From NCBI GenBank assembly GCA_008125075.1, contig VLTH01000002.1:781904-814860 (forward strand): a DNA stretch of 32,957 nt, in the 5' to 3' direction. The translations under genes were made by a program, and so were the position numbers. A model generated the notes under the pieces. It was not told where the DNA came from and did not search any database. It saw only the letters and a list, made by a program, of their open reading frames with translations. This document shows, piece by piece, positions 9,067-17,542 of this stretch (positions are counted from its first letter, which is position 1; each line of letters opens with the position of its first letter). The stretch is from Acetivibrio alkalicellulosi (lineage in GTDB: Bacteria > Bacillota > Clostridia > Acetivibrionales > Acetivibrionaceae).

Positions 9067-10002
9067 ATGAGTAAAATTGCAAAGAATCTCACCGATCTGA
9101 TAGGTAATACACCTCTTTTAGAGTTTTCAAATTATAACAAGATCAATGGCATTGAGTCGAGATTAATAGCTAAGCTTGAATATTTCAATCCAGCTGGCAG
9201 TGTAAAGGATAGAATAGGATATGCAATGATTAAGGATGCAGAAGAGAAAGGTCTTATAAATAAAGATACAGTTATAATTGAGCCAACAAGCGGTAATACA
9301 GGTATTGCTTTAGCATTTGTCTCTGCTGCTAAGGAATATAAACTTATACTTACTATGCCAGATACAATGAGTATAGAAAGAAGAAATCTTTTAAAAGCAC
9401 TTGGAGCAGAATTGGTATTGACACCTGGAAGTGAAGGTATGAAGGGAGCTATCAAAAAGGCTGAAGAACTTGCTAAAGAAACAAAAAATTCTTTTGTTCC
9501 CCAGCAGTTTAATAATGGCGCTAATCCAAAGATTCATAGAGAAACAACAGCTGAAGAAATCTGGAGAGATACTGACGGACAAATAGATATATTTATAGCT
9601 GGAGTTGGAACAGGTGGTACCATTACAGGAGTAGGAGAGGCTTTAAAGCAAAAGAAACCTTCAGTAAAAATAATTGCTGTAGAGCCAAATGATTCACCAG
9701 TAATATCGGGTGGAAATCCTGGTCCTCATAAAATTCAGGGAATTGGAGCAGGTTTTATACCTGAAATTTTAAATAAAGATGTTATTGATGAAGTATTTAA
9801 GGTAAAGAATGAAGAGGCTTTTGATACTTCTCGAAAGTTATCAAAGGCAGAAGGACTTTTGGTAGGAATATCTTCAGGCGCAGCAGCTTATGCGGCAACT
9901 CAAGTGGCAAAAAGGCCTGAAAATAAGGGTAAAACAATAGTTGTTCTTTTGCCGGACACAGGAGAAAGATATTTGTCAACTGTTTTGTATCAAGAAGGGT
10001 AA
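9067..10002 (+). CDS. cysK: Cysteine synthase A (O-acetylserine sulfhydrylase)
   Basis: A 311-aa PLP enzyme of normal length. It joins sulfide, or a sulfur carrier, to O-acetylserine to give cysteine. Visible landmarks are the PLP lysine in GSVKDRIG (K47), the substrate loop TSGNTG, the phosphate-binding GTGGT and the C-terminal SSGAA. A GGAG lies before the ATG. It has its own promoter and is the first gene of a sulfur cluster, ahead of an ABC importer and the sulfite-to-sulfide genes. Because a thiocarboxylate carrier system lies downstream, a CysM-like use of carrier-bound sulfur is possible but not shown. Confidence 0.93.
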   Translation: MSKIAKNLTDLIGNTPLLEFSNYNKINGIESRLIAKLEYFNPAGSVKDRIGYAMIKDAEEKGLINKDTVIIEPTSGNTGIALAFVSAAKEYKLILTMPDTMSIERRNLLKALGAELVLTPGSEGMKGAIKKAEELAKETKNSFVPQQFNNGANPKIHRETTAEEIWRDTDGQIDIFIAGVGTGGTITGVGEALKQKKPSVKIIAVEPNDSPVISGGNPGPHKIQGIGAGFIPEILNKDVIDEVFKVKNEEAFDTSRKLSKAEGLLVGISSGAAAYAATQVAKRPENKGKTIVVLLPDTGERYLSTVLYQEG

Positions 10003-10012
10003 GCGTAATTTA

Positions 10013-10048
10013 TTTAATACCCTGCTATATTAGTAGTAGGGTATTAAA
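10013..10048. other. Strong hairpin between cysK and the ABC importer
   Basis: TTTAATACCCT (10013-10023) pairs perfectly with AGGGTATTAAA (10038-10048). There is no T tract on either strand, so it looks more like an mRNA-stability or partial-termination element than a full terminator. Confidence 0.5.
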
Positions 10049-10104
10049 ACAAATTAAAACCAATTAAAACGATAGGAAAAGTAAGAAATATAGGAGGGGA
10101 TATT

Positions 10105-11127
10105 TTGAAGAAAAGGTTATTTGTTAAACTAATTATAATAAATTTAATGTTTTTTATCATATCAATTAATCTTGTGGGATGTTCTCAAAGAAATGAAAAC
10201 AATATACAAAGTGTAAGAATTGCTCATTTTCCGAATATAACTCATTCTCAAGCACTTGTTGGTCGTGAAAAGGGGTTGTTTGAATCGGCATTTGGAGAAA
10301 AAGTTAATGTTGAATGGAAAGCTTTTAATGCAGGTCCTGCACAAATAGAAGCTTTTTTTGCAAATGAACTTGATATAGGATACATTGGACCTGTCCCTGC
10401 AATAAATGGATTTGTAAGATCAAGAGGAGATATCCGTATTATATCTGGTGCGACAAATGCAGGAGCAATACTTATCTCGCGAAAGGATATTATTATAAAT
10501 GATTTGCAGAGCTTGAAAGGGAAAAAGATTGCTGTACCTCAGTTTGGAAACACACAAGATATCTTACTTAGAAGTTTGTTAAATGAAAATGGTTTGCAGG
10601 ATACAGCAAAAGGAGGAGATGTAAATATTATTCAAGCACCTAATCCAGATATATTGACACTATTTAAAAATGGAAGTATAGATGCGGCATTTGTACCAGA
10701 ACCTTGGGGTTCAATAATAATTAAAGAAACAGAAGCAAATATAATTTTTGACTTTAATGAAGTTTGGAATGATGGTCAGTATTCTACAGCATTAGTAATA
10801 GTGCGAACAAAATTTTTAAAAGATCACACTGAAATTGTTGAAAAGTTTATAAATACCCATGTTGAGATAACCAACTATATAAACAATAATCCTGATGAAT
10901 CAAAAGAAATTATAAACGAGCAACTGCTGAAACTAACTGGAAGATCATTAGAAAAGGAGATTTTAGATGATTCATTTAGAAGGCTCATAGTTACAAATAA
11001 TCCTGAAGAGGAATCTTTGTTTAAATTTGTTGATGAATTAGTAAAATTGGGTTTTTATAGAACCACTCCAGATACTGAAGAATTATTGGATATAACCATT
11101 TTAAATAAAGTATTGAAAAATAAGTGA
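10105..11127 (+). CDS. ABC importer substrate-binding lipoprotein, sulfonate/taurine (SsuA/TauA) type
   Basis: A 340-aa protein with a TTG start; AGGAGGGG lies about 7 nt upstream. The N-terminus is a lipoprotein signal: MKKRLFVK, a hydrophobic run and the lipobox LVGC, so it is tethered outside the membrane. The body is the two-lobed NMT1/SsuA fold: VRIAHFPNITHSQALVGREKG near the start, VEWKAFNAGPAQIEAFFANE, DIGYIGPVPA, and FVPEPWG in the second lobe. The family binds sulfonates, taurine, nitrate or related small anions. The sulfur genes around it make an organosulfonate or sulfate-like ligand likely. The ATPase and permease follow. Confidence 0.85.
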   Translation: MKKRLFVKLIIINLMFFIISINLVGCSQRNENNIQSVRIAHFPNITHSQALVGREKGLFESAFGEKVNVEWKAFNAGPAQIEAFFANELDIGYIGPVPAINGFVRSRGDIRIISGATNAGAILISRKDIIINDLQSLKGKKIAVPQFGNTQDILLRSLLNENGLQDTAKGGDVNIIQAPNPDILTLFKNGSIDAAFVPEPWGSIIIKETEANIIFDFNEVWNDGQYSTALVIVRTKFLKDHTEIVEKFINTHVEITNYINNNPDESKEIINEQLLKLTGRSLEKEILDDSFRRLIVTNNPEEESLFKFVDELVKLGFYRTTPDTEELLDITILNKVLKNK

Positions 11128-11167
11128 TGTAATTAATAGTAAAAAAATGATATGGGAGTGTTCAAAA

Positions 11168-12007
11168 TTGGGATTAATAATTGAAAATATTAGTAAAAAA
11201 TTTATTTCAAAACATAATCAAATGCATGCGTTAGAGGAAGTTAACCTAAATATCAATGATGGGGAGTTTATTTGTATAGTAGGTCCTTCAGGATGTGGAA
11301 AGTCAACGCTACTTAATGTTGTAGCAGGACTTGAAAAGTCTTGTGAAGGTAGGGTTTGTCTAAATGGTAATGTTATCAATGGTGCTGGACCAGATAGGGC
11401 TGTTATGTTTCAGGAATCTGCACTATTTCCTTGGATTAAAGTAATAGATAATGTTGAATTTGGGATGAAAATGGCTGGTGTACCTAGGGAAGAGCGAAGA
11501 AATAGAGCACTTAAGTATTTGAAAATGGTTCATCTAACTAAGTTTCAGAATTCATATATTCATGAACTTTCAGGAGGAATGAAACAAAGAGTTGCACTTG
11601 CAAGAGCTTTGACACTAGATTCAAAAGTACTATTAATGGATGAGCCATTTGCAGCCCTAGATAGTCAGACAAAAACCATACTTCAAATTGAATTGCAGCA
11701 GATATGGTGGGAAACTAAAAAGACTATAATTTTTATTACTCATAATGTTGAAGAAGCTGTCTTATTAGCAGATAGAGTGATTGTAATGTCTGCAAATCCT
11801 GGAAAAATAAAAAAAGAATTTAACATTCAGCTTGCAAGACCTAGAAAATTTGAAAGTGTGGATTTGACATATCTGGTTGCAGATATTATGAAAGAATTGA
11901 TAAGTGAGGTGGAGAAAGTTGCAAAATTTGAATACGACAGTGATTGGAATATGGAAGCGGATACTATTTTATCTGATATTGATAACAATTTGGGAGCTGG
12001 TTTATAG
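11168..12007 (+). CDS. ABC importer ATPase, SsuB/TauB type
   Basis: The start is chosen at TTG 11168 (279 aa), 7 nt after GGGAGTG; an in-frame ATG at 11147 precedes that ribosome site. All ATPase motifs are present: Walker A GPSGCGKSTLL, Q-loop MFQESALFPW, signature LSGGMKQRVALARAL, Walker B VLLMDEPFAALD and switch His in FITHNVEEAV. It powers the importer with the lipoprotein before it and the permease after it. Its 3' end overlaps the permease gene in another frame by about 89 nt. Confidence 0.88.
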   Translation: MGLIIENISKKFISKHNQMHALEEVNLNINDGEFICIVGPSGCGKSTLLNVVAGLEKSCEGRVCLNGNVINGAGPDRAVMFQESALFPWIKVIDNVEFGMKMAGVPREERRNRALKYLKMVHLTKFQNSYIHELSGGMKQRVALARALTLDSKVLLMDEPFAALDSQTKTILQIELQQIWWETKKTIIFITHNVEEAVLLADRVIVMSANPGKIKKEFNIQLARPRKFESVDLTYLVADIMKELISEVEKVAKFEYDSDWNMEADTILSDIDNNLGAGL

Positions 12008-12713
12008 GCTCACTGTTGATGTATTAGGAATATGGAAACCATATGTCTTTCCATCTCCTATTGAAGTCTTTAAAACATTTAAACATCTACTGTCAAATAA
12101 CATACTTATAGTTGCTATTATAGCAAGTATGCAGAGGATAATAATTGGATATTTGATATCTTTGATATTAGGAATTGTTTTAGGCCTAGTAATAGTTAGG
12201 TATAAATACATTGATGAGAATGTAAGTGCATTAATACTAGGGATTCAGACTCTTCCAAGTATATGTTGGTTACCATTTGCAGTACTGTGGTTTGGTTTAA
12301 ATGATAGTGCAATTCTATTCGTTACAACAATTGGATCAACTTTTGCAATTACTATTGCCATACAATCTGGTATCAAAAATGTAAATCCATTATATATAAG
12401 AGCTGCAAAAACAATGGGTGCTAATGGACTTAATATATACTGGAATGTAATAATGCCAGCAAGCCTTCCTACAATAGTGTCTGGAATGAAACAAGGGTGG
12501 TCTTTTGCATGGAGAGCACTTATGGCAGGAGAAATGCTATTTGCAACTGTTGGATTGGGGCAAGTTTTGATAGTAGGCAGAGATGTAGCTGATATTAGTC
12601 AAGTGGTAGCCGTTATGATTGTAATTATATTACTAGGTTTGCTGGTTGATAAGCTTATATTTGGGAAAATTGAGGCAAATATAAGATATCGATGGGGGCT
12701 AAATAGTAATTAA
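11919..12713 (+). CDS. ABC importer permease, SsuC/TauC type
   Basis: I favour TTG 11919 as start, with GAGGTGG 6 nt upstream; GTG 11904 is an in-frame alternative. The first membrane helix (ILFYLILITIWELVY) is encoded inside the overlap with the ATPase gene, so the overlap is real and not a misplaced start. It has about six membrane helices and the EAA loop RAAKTMGANGLNIYWNVIMP, which contacts the ATPase. About 264 aa, normal for the family. It would carry the anion delivered by the SsuA-like lipoprotein. Confidence 0.87.
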   Translation: MQNLNTTVIGIWKRILFYLILITIWELVYRLTVDVLGIWKPYVFPSPIEVFKTFKHLLSNNILIVAIIASMQRIIIGYLISLILGIVLGLVIVRYKYIDENVSALILGIQTLPSICWLPFAVLWFGLNDSAILFVTTIGSTFAITIAIQSGIKNVNPLYIRAAKTMGANGLNIYWNVIMPASLPTIVSGMKQGWSFAWRALMAGEMLFATVGLGQVLIVGRDVADISQVVAVMIVIILLGLLVDKLIFGKIEANIRYRWGLNSN

Positions 12714-12800
12714 TTTAGAATGATATTTATGGGGTTAAGCTTCTTAAGTTAAAATTTTTTATGAACAACCTATTTTAAATTTATTGTTGAGGTGATATAT

Positions 12801-13010
12801 ATGTTAATTAAAGTAAATGGAAAAGAAATTGAATTATCAAAAGGAGTTAATATTAGTGAGTTTCTGATTGAACAAAAGGTTGAAATGCCTGAATATGTGA
12901 CTGTTCAAATAAATGAAGAAATAATACCAAAAGAGCAGTTTGAAACAACTATTATAAGTACTGGAGACAGTGTTGAATTCCTCTATTTTATGGGAGGAGG
13001 TAGTATATGA
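12801..13010 (+). CDS. ThiS/MoaD-like sulfur carrier protein with C-terminal extension after GlyGly (HcyS/CysO-like)
   Basis: The start is ATG 12801 (69 aa), 6 nt after GAGGTG. It is a ubiquitin-like fold: IKVNGKEIEL, then VQINEEIIPKEQF and DSVEFLYFMGGGSI. ThiS and MoaD normally end in GlyGly, the thiocarboxylate site; here two residues (Ser-Ile) follow GGG. Such capped carriers are known in Wolinella HcyS, where a JAMM protease removes the extra residue before activation, and exactly that protease type is encoded two genes downstream. Its stop codon overlaps the next start (ATGA). Likely role: sulfide donor for cysteine or homocysteine synthesis, not thiamine, since no thiamine genes are near. 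Confidence 0.82.
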   Translation: MLIKVNGKEIELSKGVNISEFLIEQKVEMPEYVTVQINEEIIPKEQFETTIISTGDSVEFLYFMGGGSI

Positions 13011-13822
13011 GTTTTACAAATGAGCAGCTTGAAAGATATTCAAGGCACATAATACTAAAGGAAGTTGGAGCAAAGGGACAGAAGAAACTTCTTGAATCAA
13101 AGGTTCTAATAATAGGTACCGGTGGTTTGGGGGCACCAGCAGCCATGTTTCTTGCAGCAGCAGGAGTTGGAACAATAGGGTTGGTAGACTTTGATGTTGT
13201 TGAATTATCAAACCTTCAAAGGCAGATAATCCACCTGACTAAGGATACAGGAAAGCACAAGGTTTTGTCTGGCAAGGAAACAATTAATGAAATGAATCCG
13301 GATGTAAATGTAGTAACTTATAAAGAATGGGTTAGTTCGTCAAATATAATTGACATTATAAAAGATCAGGATTATGACTTTGTTATAGATGGAACAGATA
13401 ACTTTCCAGCAAAATTTCTAATAAACGATGCATGTGTATTATCCAAAAAACCTTTTTCACATGCAGGTATAATAAGATTTCAAGGTCAGACAATGACTTA
13501 CCTTCCAGATAAGGGCCCCTGCTATCGATGTATTTTCCAAAGCCCTCCACCTCCTGATGCTGTGCCAACTTGTAAGAAGGCAGGTGTGCTTGGAGTGATG
13601 GGAGGAATAATTGGAACTATACAGGCAACAGAAGCAATAAAGTATGTTTTAGGAGTAGGAGATTTATTAAACGGTTACTTCTTGACCTATGATGCACTTA
13701 AAATGGAGTTTAGGAAAGTTAAGCTCTCTAGCAACAAAAACTGTGGAGTATGCAGTGAAAACCCTACTTTAACTGGGCTTATAGATTATGAGCAGCCTCA
13801 GTGTGAATTAAAAGGCAACTAA
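13007..13822 (+). CDS. ThiF/MoeB-like E1 activating enzyme for the sulfur carrier (HcyF-like)
   Basis: A 271-aa protein coupled to the carrier gene by ATGA. It adenylates the C-terminal Gly of the carrier so that sulfur can be loaded as a thiocarboxylate. Visible features are the ERYSRHIILKEVGAKGQKKL opening, the Rossmann ATP site GTGGLGAPAA, ELSNLQRQI, the DGTDNF motif and zinc-binding pairs CYRC and CGVC. There is no rhodanese domain, as in ThiF and short MoeB-type enzymes, so sulfur must come from sulfide or another protein such as the TusA-like product downstream. Confidence 0.88.
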   Translation: MSFTNEQLERYSRHIILKEVGAKGQKKLLESKVLIIGTGGLGAPAAMFLAAAGVGTIGLVDFDVVELSNLQRQIIHLTKDTGKHKVLSGKETINEMNPDVNVVTYKEWVSSSNIIDIIKDQDYDFVIDGTDNFPAKFLINDACVLSKKPFSHAGIIRFQGQTMTYLPDKGPCYRCIFQSPPPPDAVPTCKKAGVLGVMGGIIGTIQATEAIKYVLGVGDLLNGYFLTYDALKMEFRKVKLSSNKNCGVCSENPTLTGLIDYEQPQCELKGN

Positions 13823-13849
13823 AGGATATAGATTTTAAGGGGGAATTAA

Positions 13850-14281
13850 ATGATAGTATTAAATAAAAAATACTTTGAAGAAATATTAAAACACTCATTA
13901 TCCCATTTGCCCAACGAAGGCTGCGGGCTTTTGGCAGGAACTTTTGAAGGAGATAAAAAGATAATTAAAAAAGTATATTTACTAACAAATATAGATAATA
14001 GCCCTGAACATTTTTCTATGGATGCTAAAGAGCAATTTGATGCTGTGAAAGATATGAGGAATAACGATCTTTTACTCCTTGGAAATTTCCATAGCCATCC
14101 ATCAACTCCTGCAAGGCCATCTGATGAGGATAAAAGGCTTGCCTATGATAAAAGTATGAGTTACCTTATTTTGTCCTTAGAAGATAGAAAAAAGCCTGTT
14201 TTAAAAAGTTTTAACATTATTAATGGTGAGGTAACTGAAGAAGAAATAATTGAGGGGGAGAATGATAATGGCATCTGTTGA
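13850..14281 (+). CDS. JAMM/MPN+ metalloprotease processing the sulfur carrier (HcyD/Mec-like)
   Basis: A 143-aa, single-domain zinc peptidase. The JAMM signature is complete: a Glu in the N-terminal LPNEGCGLLAG segment, then GNFHSHPSTPARPSDEDKR with both zinc histidines, the Ser and the Asp. Bacterial members clip ubiquitin-like sulfur carriers: Wolinella HcyD trims the C-terminus, and actinobacterial Mec releases cysteine from CysO. Here trimming of Ser-Ile from the GGGSI tail of the carrier is the obvious job. GGGG before the ATG is a good ribosome site, and its end overlaps the sulfite reductase start by 14 nt. Confidence 0.87.
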   Translation: MIVLNKKYFEEILKHSLSHLPNEGCGLLAGTFEGDKKIIKKVYLLTNIDNSPEHFSMDAKEQFDAVKDMRNNDLLLLGNFHSHPSTPARPSDEDKRLAYDKSMSYLILSLEDRKKPVLKSFNIINGEVTEEEIIEGENDNGIC

Positions 14282-15134
14282 TTATAAAGAACTTAAAAAA
14301 GGCGGTTTTATGAAGCAAGTTCAAAAAGACATGTTTTCATTAAGGTTAAGAGTTGCAGGTGGATATCTTGATGCACAAAAGCTGAAAAAGGTATATGAAA
14401 TAGCGGAAAAGTATGGCAAAGGGTATGTTCACATGACAGCAAGGCAGAGTATTGAGATACCATTTATTAAGCTTTCTGATGTGGAAGAAGTTAAAAAAGA
14501 GCTTTCCTCAGTGGGATTACAGCCAGGTGCTTGTGGGCCAAGGGTAAGGACTGTAACTGCTTGTCAGGGATGTACTGTTTGCCCAAGTGGGCTTATAGAT
14601 ACTGCTGCTCTTGCAAAGGATTTTGACAGTAAGTATTATGCAAGGGAACTTCCTCACAAGTTTAAATTTGGGATAACAGGATGTAAGAATAACTGTCTTA
14701 AAGCAGAAGAAAATGATGTTGGTATTAAGGGTGGCATGAAACCTAGCTGGGTGGAAGATAAATGTATCTATTGTGGTCTTTGTGAAGCTGTTTGTCCTAC
14801 CAAGGCTATAAAAGTTAATAAGAAGGAAAGAACATTGGAGTTTAATGAAAATGATTGTGTTTACTGTGGAAAGTGTGTAAAAGTATGTCCTACAGAGGCA
14901 TGGGAAGGTGAATCTGGTTTTATATTATACTTTGGTGGACTATTTGGAAACAACATACAGACAGGAAAACAGCTTGTACCAATTATTTTTTCAACACAAA
15001 AGCTTCATAAAGCAGTTGAAGTTACTATGGATTTTTATAAAAGGTATGGAAAACAAGGAGAAAGATTTGGCCATACACTAAATAGAGTTGGATGGGAAGT
15101 ACTCAAAAAGGAACTGGAGGAGGTTTTGAAATGA
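14268..15134 (+). CDS. Small siroheme/4Fe-4S sulfite reductase with fused ferredoxin domain
   Basis: The start is ATG 14268 (288 aa), 9 nt after GAGGGGG. The N-terminal part is a ferredoxin-like half domain of the nitrite/sulfite reductase family with the conserved MTARQSIEIPF. The siroheme-4Fe4S signature follows: CQGCTVC (Cx5C) and GCKNNC (Cx3C). Two 4Fe-4S ferredoxin motifs come next (CIYCGLCEAVCPTKAI and CVYCGKCVKVCPTEAW). It should reduce sulfite to sulfide in the cytosol; about half the size of E. coli CysI. Cotranscribed with the carrier genes upstream and TusA downstream (ATGA overlap), it likely makes the sulfide that is loaded on the carrier. Confidence 0.85.
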   Translation: MASVDYKELKKGGFMKQVQKDMFSLRLRVAGGYLDAQKLKKVYEIAEKYGKGYVHMTARQSIEIPFIKLSDVEEVKKELSSVGLQPGACGPRVRTVTACQGCTVCPSGLIDTAALAKDFDSKYYARELPHKFKFGITGCKNNCLKAEENDVGIKGGMKPSWVEDKCIYCGLCEAVCPTKAIKVNKKERTLEFNENDCVYCGKCVKVCPTEAWEGESGFILYFGGLFGNNIQTGKQLVPIIFSTQKLHKAVEVTMDFYKRYGKQGERFGHTLNRVGWEVLKKELEEVLK

Positions 15135-15376
15135 GTGAAATAAAGTCAGATGCTTATATAGATATAACAGATGTAGTATGTCCCATGACATTTGTTAAGA
15201 CCAAAGTTGCCATAGAAGATATTGAAAATGGTCAGGTACTTGAAGTTAAAATGAACGAAGGTGAACCAGTTTTAAATGTACCAAGAAGCCTAAAAGAAGA
15301 AGGCCATAAGGTTATAAGTGTGGAGAATAACGGGGATAGAACTTTTACAGTCTGGGTAAAAAAGGGTGATATATAA
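15131..15376 (+). CDS. TusA-like sulfur relay protein
   Basis: The start is ATG 15131 (81 aa), overlapping the sulfite reductase stop and preceded by GGAGGAGG; upstream in-frame codons lie inside the neighbouring gene. DITDVVCPMTFVKTK contains the CPxxxxK active-site motif of TusA/SirA proteins, with Cys able to carry persulfide sulfur. In this setting it may hand sulfur from sulfite reduction to the ThiF-like enzyme. Its stop overlaps the next start (TAATG). Confidence 0.85.
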   Translation: MSEIKSDAYIDITDVVCPMTFVKTKVAIEDIENGQVLEVKMNEGEPVLNVPRSLKEEGHKVISVENNGDRTFTVWVKKGDI

Positions 15377-15559
15377 TGCGGTTTAATACAGCACTTTTTC
15401 ATGGAAGTTTTACACCTGATGATAAAACAATTAAGAAAAAGTTTAGGAATTGAGGATATAGAGGACTTAGAGGAAGCTTTAAGGCGTTTTAGAAAAAATA
15501 GATTAAAGGAAATGCACTCTTTAATGATAATACCAAATGAAAGTTGGTGGGGTTTGTGA
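15376..15559 (+). pseudogene. Small operon gene (about 60 codons) broken by a +1 frameshift
   Basis: ATG 15376 overlaps the tusA stop (TAATG) and reads MRFNTALFHGSFTPDDKTIK before stopping at 15452. A second frame, open from 15401, reads on as SLGIEDIEDLEEALRRFRKN and then MHSLMIIPNESWWGL, stopping at 15557-15559 in a GTGA overlap with aprA. Both couplings fit one gene filling the gap between tusA and aprA, with the reading frame lost in the A-rich run near 15434-15442. It may be a real mutation, a programmed shift or a sequencing error. The family is not recognised. The helical, charged sequence gives no clue to function. Confidence 0.5.
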
Positions 15560-17244
15560 ATTTAGAAACTAAAACACTTAAAACAGATGTTTTGATTATA
15601 GGGGGAGGGACTTCAGGGTGTTTTGCTGCAATTACTATAGCTGAAAGTTCAAAGGCAAAAGTTATTATAGCAGAAAAGTCAAATATTAAAAGAAGCGGAT
15701 GTCTTGCAGCAGGAGTAAATGCTCTTAATGCTTATATAGTAAAAGGGCAAACACCTGAAACATATCTTGAATACGTAAGAAATGATTCTGAAGGATTGAT
15801 AAGAGAAGATCTTGTATATACCATGTCCCAAAGGCTTAACAGTGTAACCCGAAAAATCGAAAGCTTAGGGCTTGTTATTCAAAAGGATGAAAGTGGAGAA
15901 TACGTATCAAGAGGAGTAAGGAACATAAAAATCAATGGTGAAAATATAAAGCCTATTTTGGCGGAAGCTGTGGAGAAAACACCTCAGATAACTGTATTAA
16001 ACAGAATAAATATAATTGACTACATTATAAAGGATAACAAGGCTATAGGTGCATATGGTTTCTCAATTGATGAAAACATATTCTATGTGATTTATTCAAA
16101 AGCAGTTATTTGTGCAACGGGCGGGGCTGCTGGACTTTATAGACCCAACAATCCTGGCTATTCAAGGCATAAAATGTGGTATTGTCCATTTAATACTGGT
16201 GCCGGTTATGCAATGGGAATACGGGCAGGTGCAGAAATGACTACATTTGAAATGAGATTTATAGCTTTAAGATGTAAAGATACTATAGCACCCACAGGAA
16301 CAATTGCCCAGGGAGTAAAGGCACCTCAGGTAAACAGCTCAGGAGAGGAATATGAAAAAAGTTATGGAGCCAACAAAACTTTCATGCGCATGTATTCAAC
16401 AGTGGAAGAAAATAAAAGAGGAAAAGGACCTTGTTTTCTAAAAACTTCAGGTATTTCAAAGGAGGAAGAGGAGGAACTTTTCAAAGCTTACCTTAATATG
16501 GCTCCAGCACAGACTCTTATGTGGGTAGAAAAGGGAATGGGTCCCTCGCAGGAAAATGTTGAGATAGAAGGGACAGAGCCATATATTGTTGGAGGGCACA
16601 CGGGAAGTGGGTATTGGGTTGATACCAAGAGATCTACAACGATAGAAGGTCTATATGCTGCAGGCGATGTGGCAGGAGGTAGTCCTCAAAAGTATGTTAC
16701 AGGATGCTTTGCAGAGGGTGAAATAGCCGCATTATCTACACTTGATTATATAAAAGGCCGGGAAAATGTAGATGTAGACAATAATGAAATAATAAGTAAG
16801 CTCAATGAAGTGGAAAATTTTCTAAATGAGGAAGCTGTTATCTACAGTGTAGAGGATATAGAAGATGGTATGCAAAAGATTATGGATCAATATGCAGGAG
16901 GCATCTCACAAGGGTATGCATATAGTCAAGGCAAGCTTAAGGTAGCAAGAGAAAGAATTGATGAGCTTTTAGAACTTTCTAAAGGTCTAAAAGCTCAGGA
17001 TATGCATGAACTTATGCTGATTTTTGAGGTAGTGGATCGACTTTTTGTATGCAAAATACTTATAAAACATTTAGAAGAGAGAAAAGAGACAAGGTGGCGC
17101 TCTTTTCAGGAAAATATAGATTATCCTCAAAAAGATGATGCAAACTTCTTAAGGTTTATAAACTCACGATATGAAAAGGGGCAAATAAGGATAATACTAA
17201 GAAATTTGGTTAGAAGGGATGATATCTATGAGCATCGCCATTGA
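15556..17244 (+). CDS. aprA: Adenylylsulfate (APS) reductase alpha subunit, flavoprotein
   Basis: About 562 aa. I choose GTG 15556 because it makes a GTGA overlap with the small upstream frame; TTG 15544 is an in-frame alternative. The N-terminus has the FAD Rossmann motif LIIGGGTSGCFAAITIAE, followed by RSGCLAAGVNALNAY, and later GLYAAGDVAGGSPQKYVTGC, matching the fumarate reductase/APS reductase flavoprotein family. It reduces APS to sulfite and AMP with AprB. It is somewhat shorter than the 610-660 aa dissimilatory enzymes. With cysD and cysN downstream and cysK upstream, an assimilatory role is more likely than sulfate respiration; no dsrAB is present. Confidence 0.88.
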   Translation: MNLETKTLKTDVLIIGGGTSGCFAAITIAESSKAKVIIAEKSNIKRSGCLAAGVNALNAYIVKGQTPETYLEYVRNDSEGLIREDLVYTMSQRLNSVTRKIESLGLVIQKDESGEYVSRGVRNIKINGENIKPILAEAVEKTPQITVLNRINIIDYIIKDNKAIGAYGFSIDENIFYVIYSKAVICATGGAAGLYRPNNPGYSRHKMWYCPFNTGAGYAMGIRAGAEMTTFEMRFIALRCKDTIAPTGTIAQGVKAPQVNSSGEEYEKSYGANKTFMRMYSTVEENKRGKGPCFLKTSGISKEEEEELFKAYLNMAPAQTLMWVEKGMGPSQENVEIEGTEPYIVGGHTGSGYWVDTKRSTTIEGLYAAGDVAGGSPQKYVTGCFAEGEIAALSTLDYIKGRENVDVDNNEIISKLNEVENFLNEEAVIYSVEDIEDGMQKIMDQYAGGISQGYAYSQGKLKVARERIDELLELSKGLKAQDMHELMLIFEVVDRLFVCKILIKHLEERKETRWRSFQENIDYPQKDDANFLRFINSRYEKGQIRIILRNLVRRDDIYEHRH

Positions 17245-17542
17245 TAGAGAGAAATGTACTGCATGTGGGCTTTGTCGTCAGGTGTGTCCAGGAAGTCTTC
17301 TTTATTCCGATGGACAAGGAAAAACCTTTATTAAGTATCCTAAAGATTGCTGGGGATGTACTTCATGTGTAAAAGAGTGTCATTTTAAAGCGATAAAGTA
17401 TTTTTTAGGGGCTGATATGGGAGGTAAGGGAAGTACCCTTTATACCAAAGAGGAAGGAAACCTGATGCATTGGATTATAGTTGATTTTGAAGGAAAAGAA
17501 AAAATCATAACAATTGATAAAAGTAAAGCAAATGCATATTAA
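17228..17542 (+). CDS. aprB: APS reductase beta subunit, 2x[4Fe-4S] protein
   Basis: The start is ATG 17228 (104 aa), 9 nt after AGAAGGG; ATG 17219 lies too close to that site. It overlaps aprA by 17 nt. The two cluster motifs are CTACGLCRQVCPGS and CWGCTSCVKECHFKAI, followed by the AprB-like GADMGGKGSTLYTKE tail, which wraps around AprA in known structures. It brings electrons to the FAD of AprA. It is shorter than dissimilatory AprB (about 150 aa). Confidence 0.87.
   Translation: MSIAIDREKCTACGLCRQVCPGSLLYSDGQGKTFIKYPKDCWGCTSCVKECHFKAIKYFLGADMGGKGSTLYTKEEGNLMHWIIVDFEGKEKIITIDKSKANAY

Noticed and set aside
12801-13010. Thiamine ThiS
   Set aside because: The C-terminus is GGGSI, not GG, and the neighbours are a JAMM protease and sulfite reductase with no thiazole genes.
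15556-17542. Dissimilatory sulfate respiration locus
   Set aside because: No dsrAB, qmo or sat is present; cysK, cysDN and a small sulfite reductase point to assimilation.
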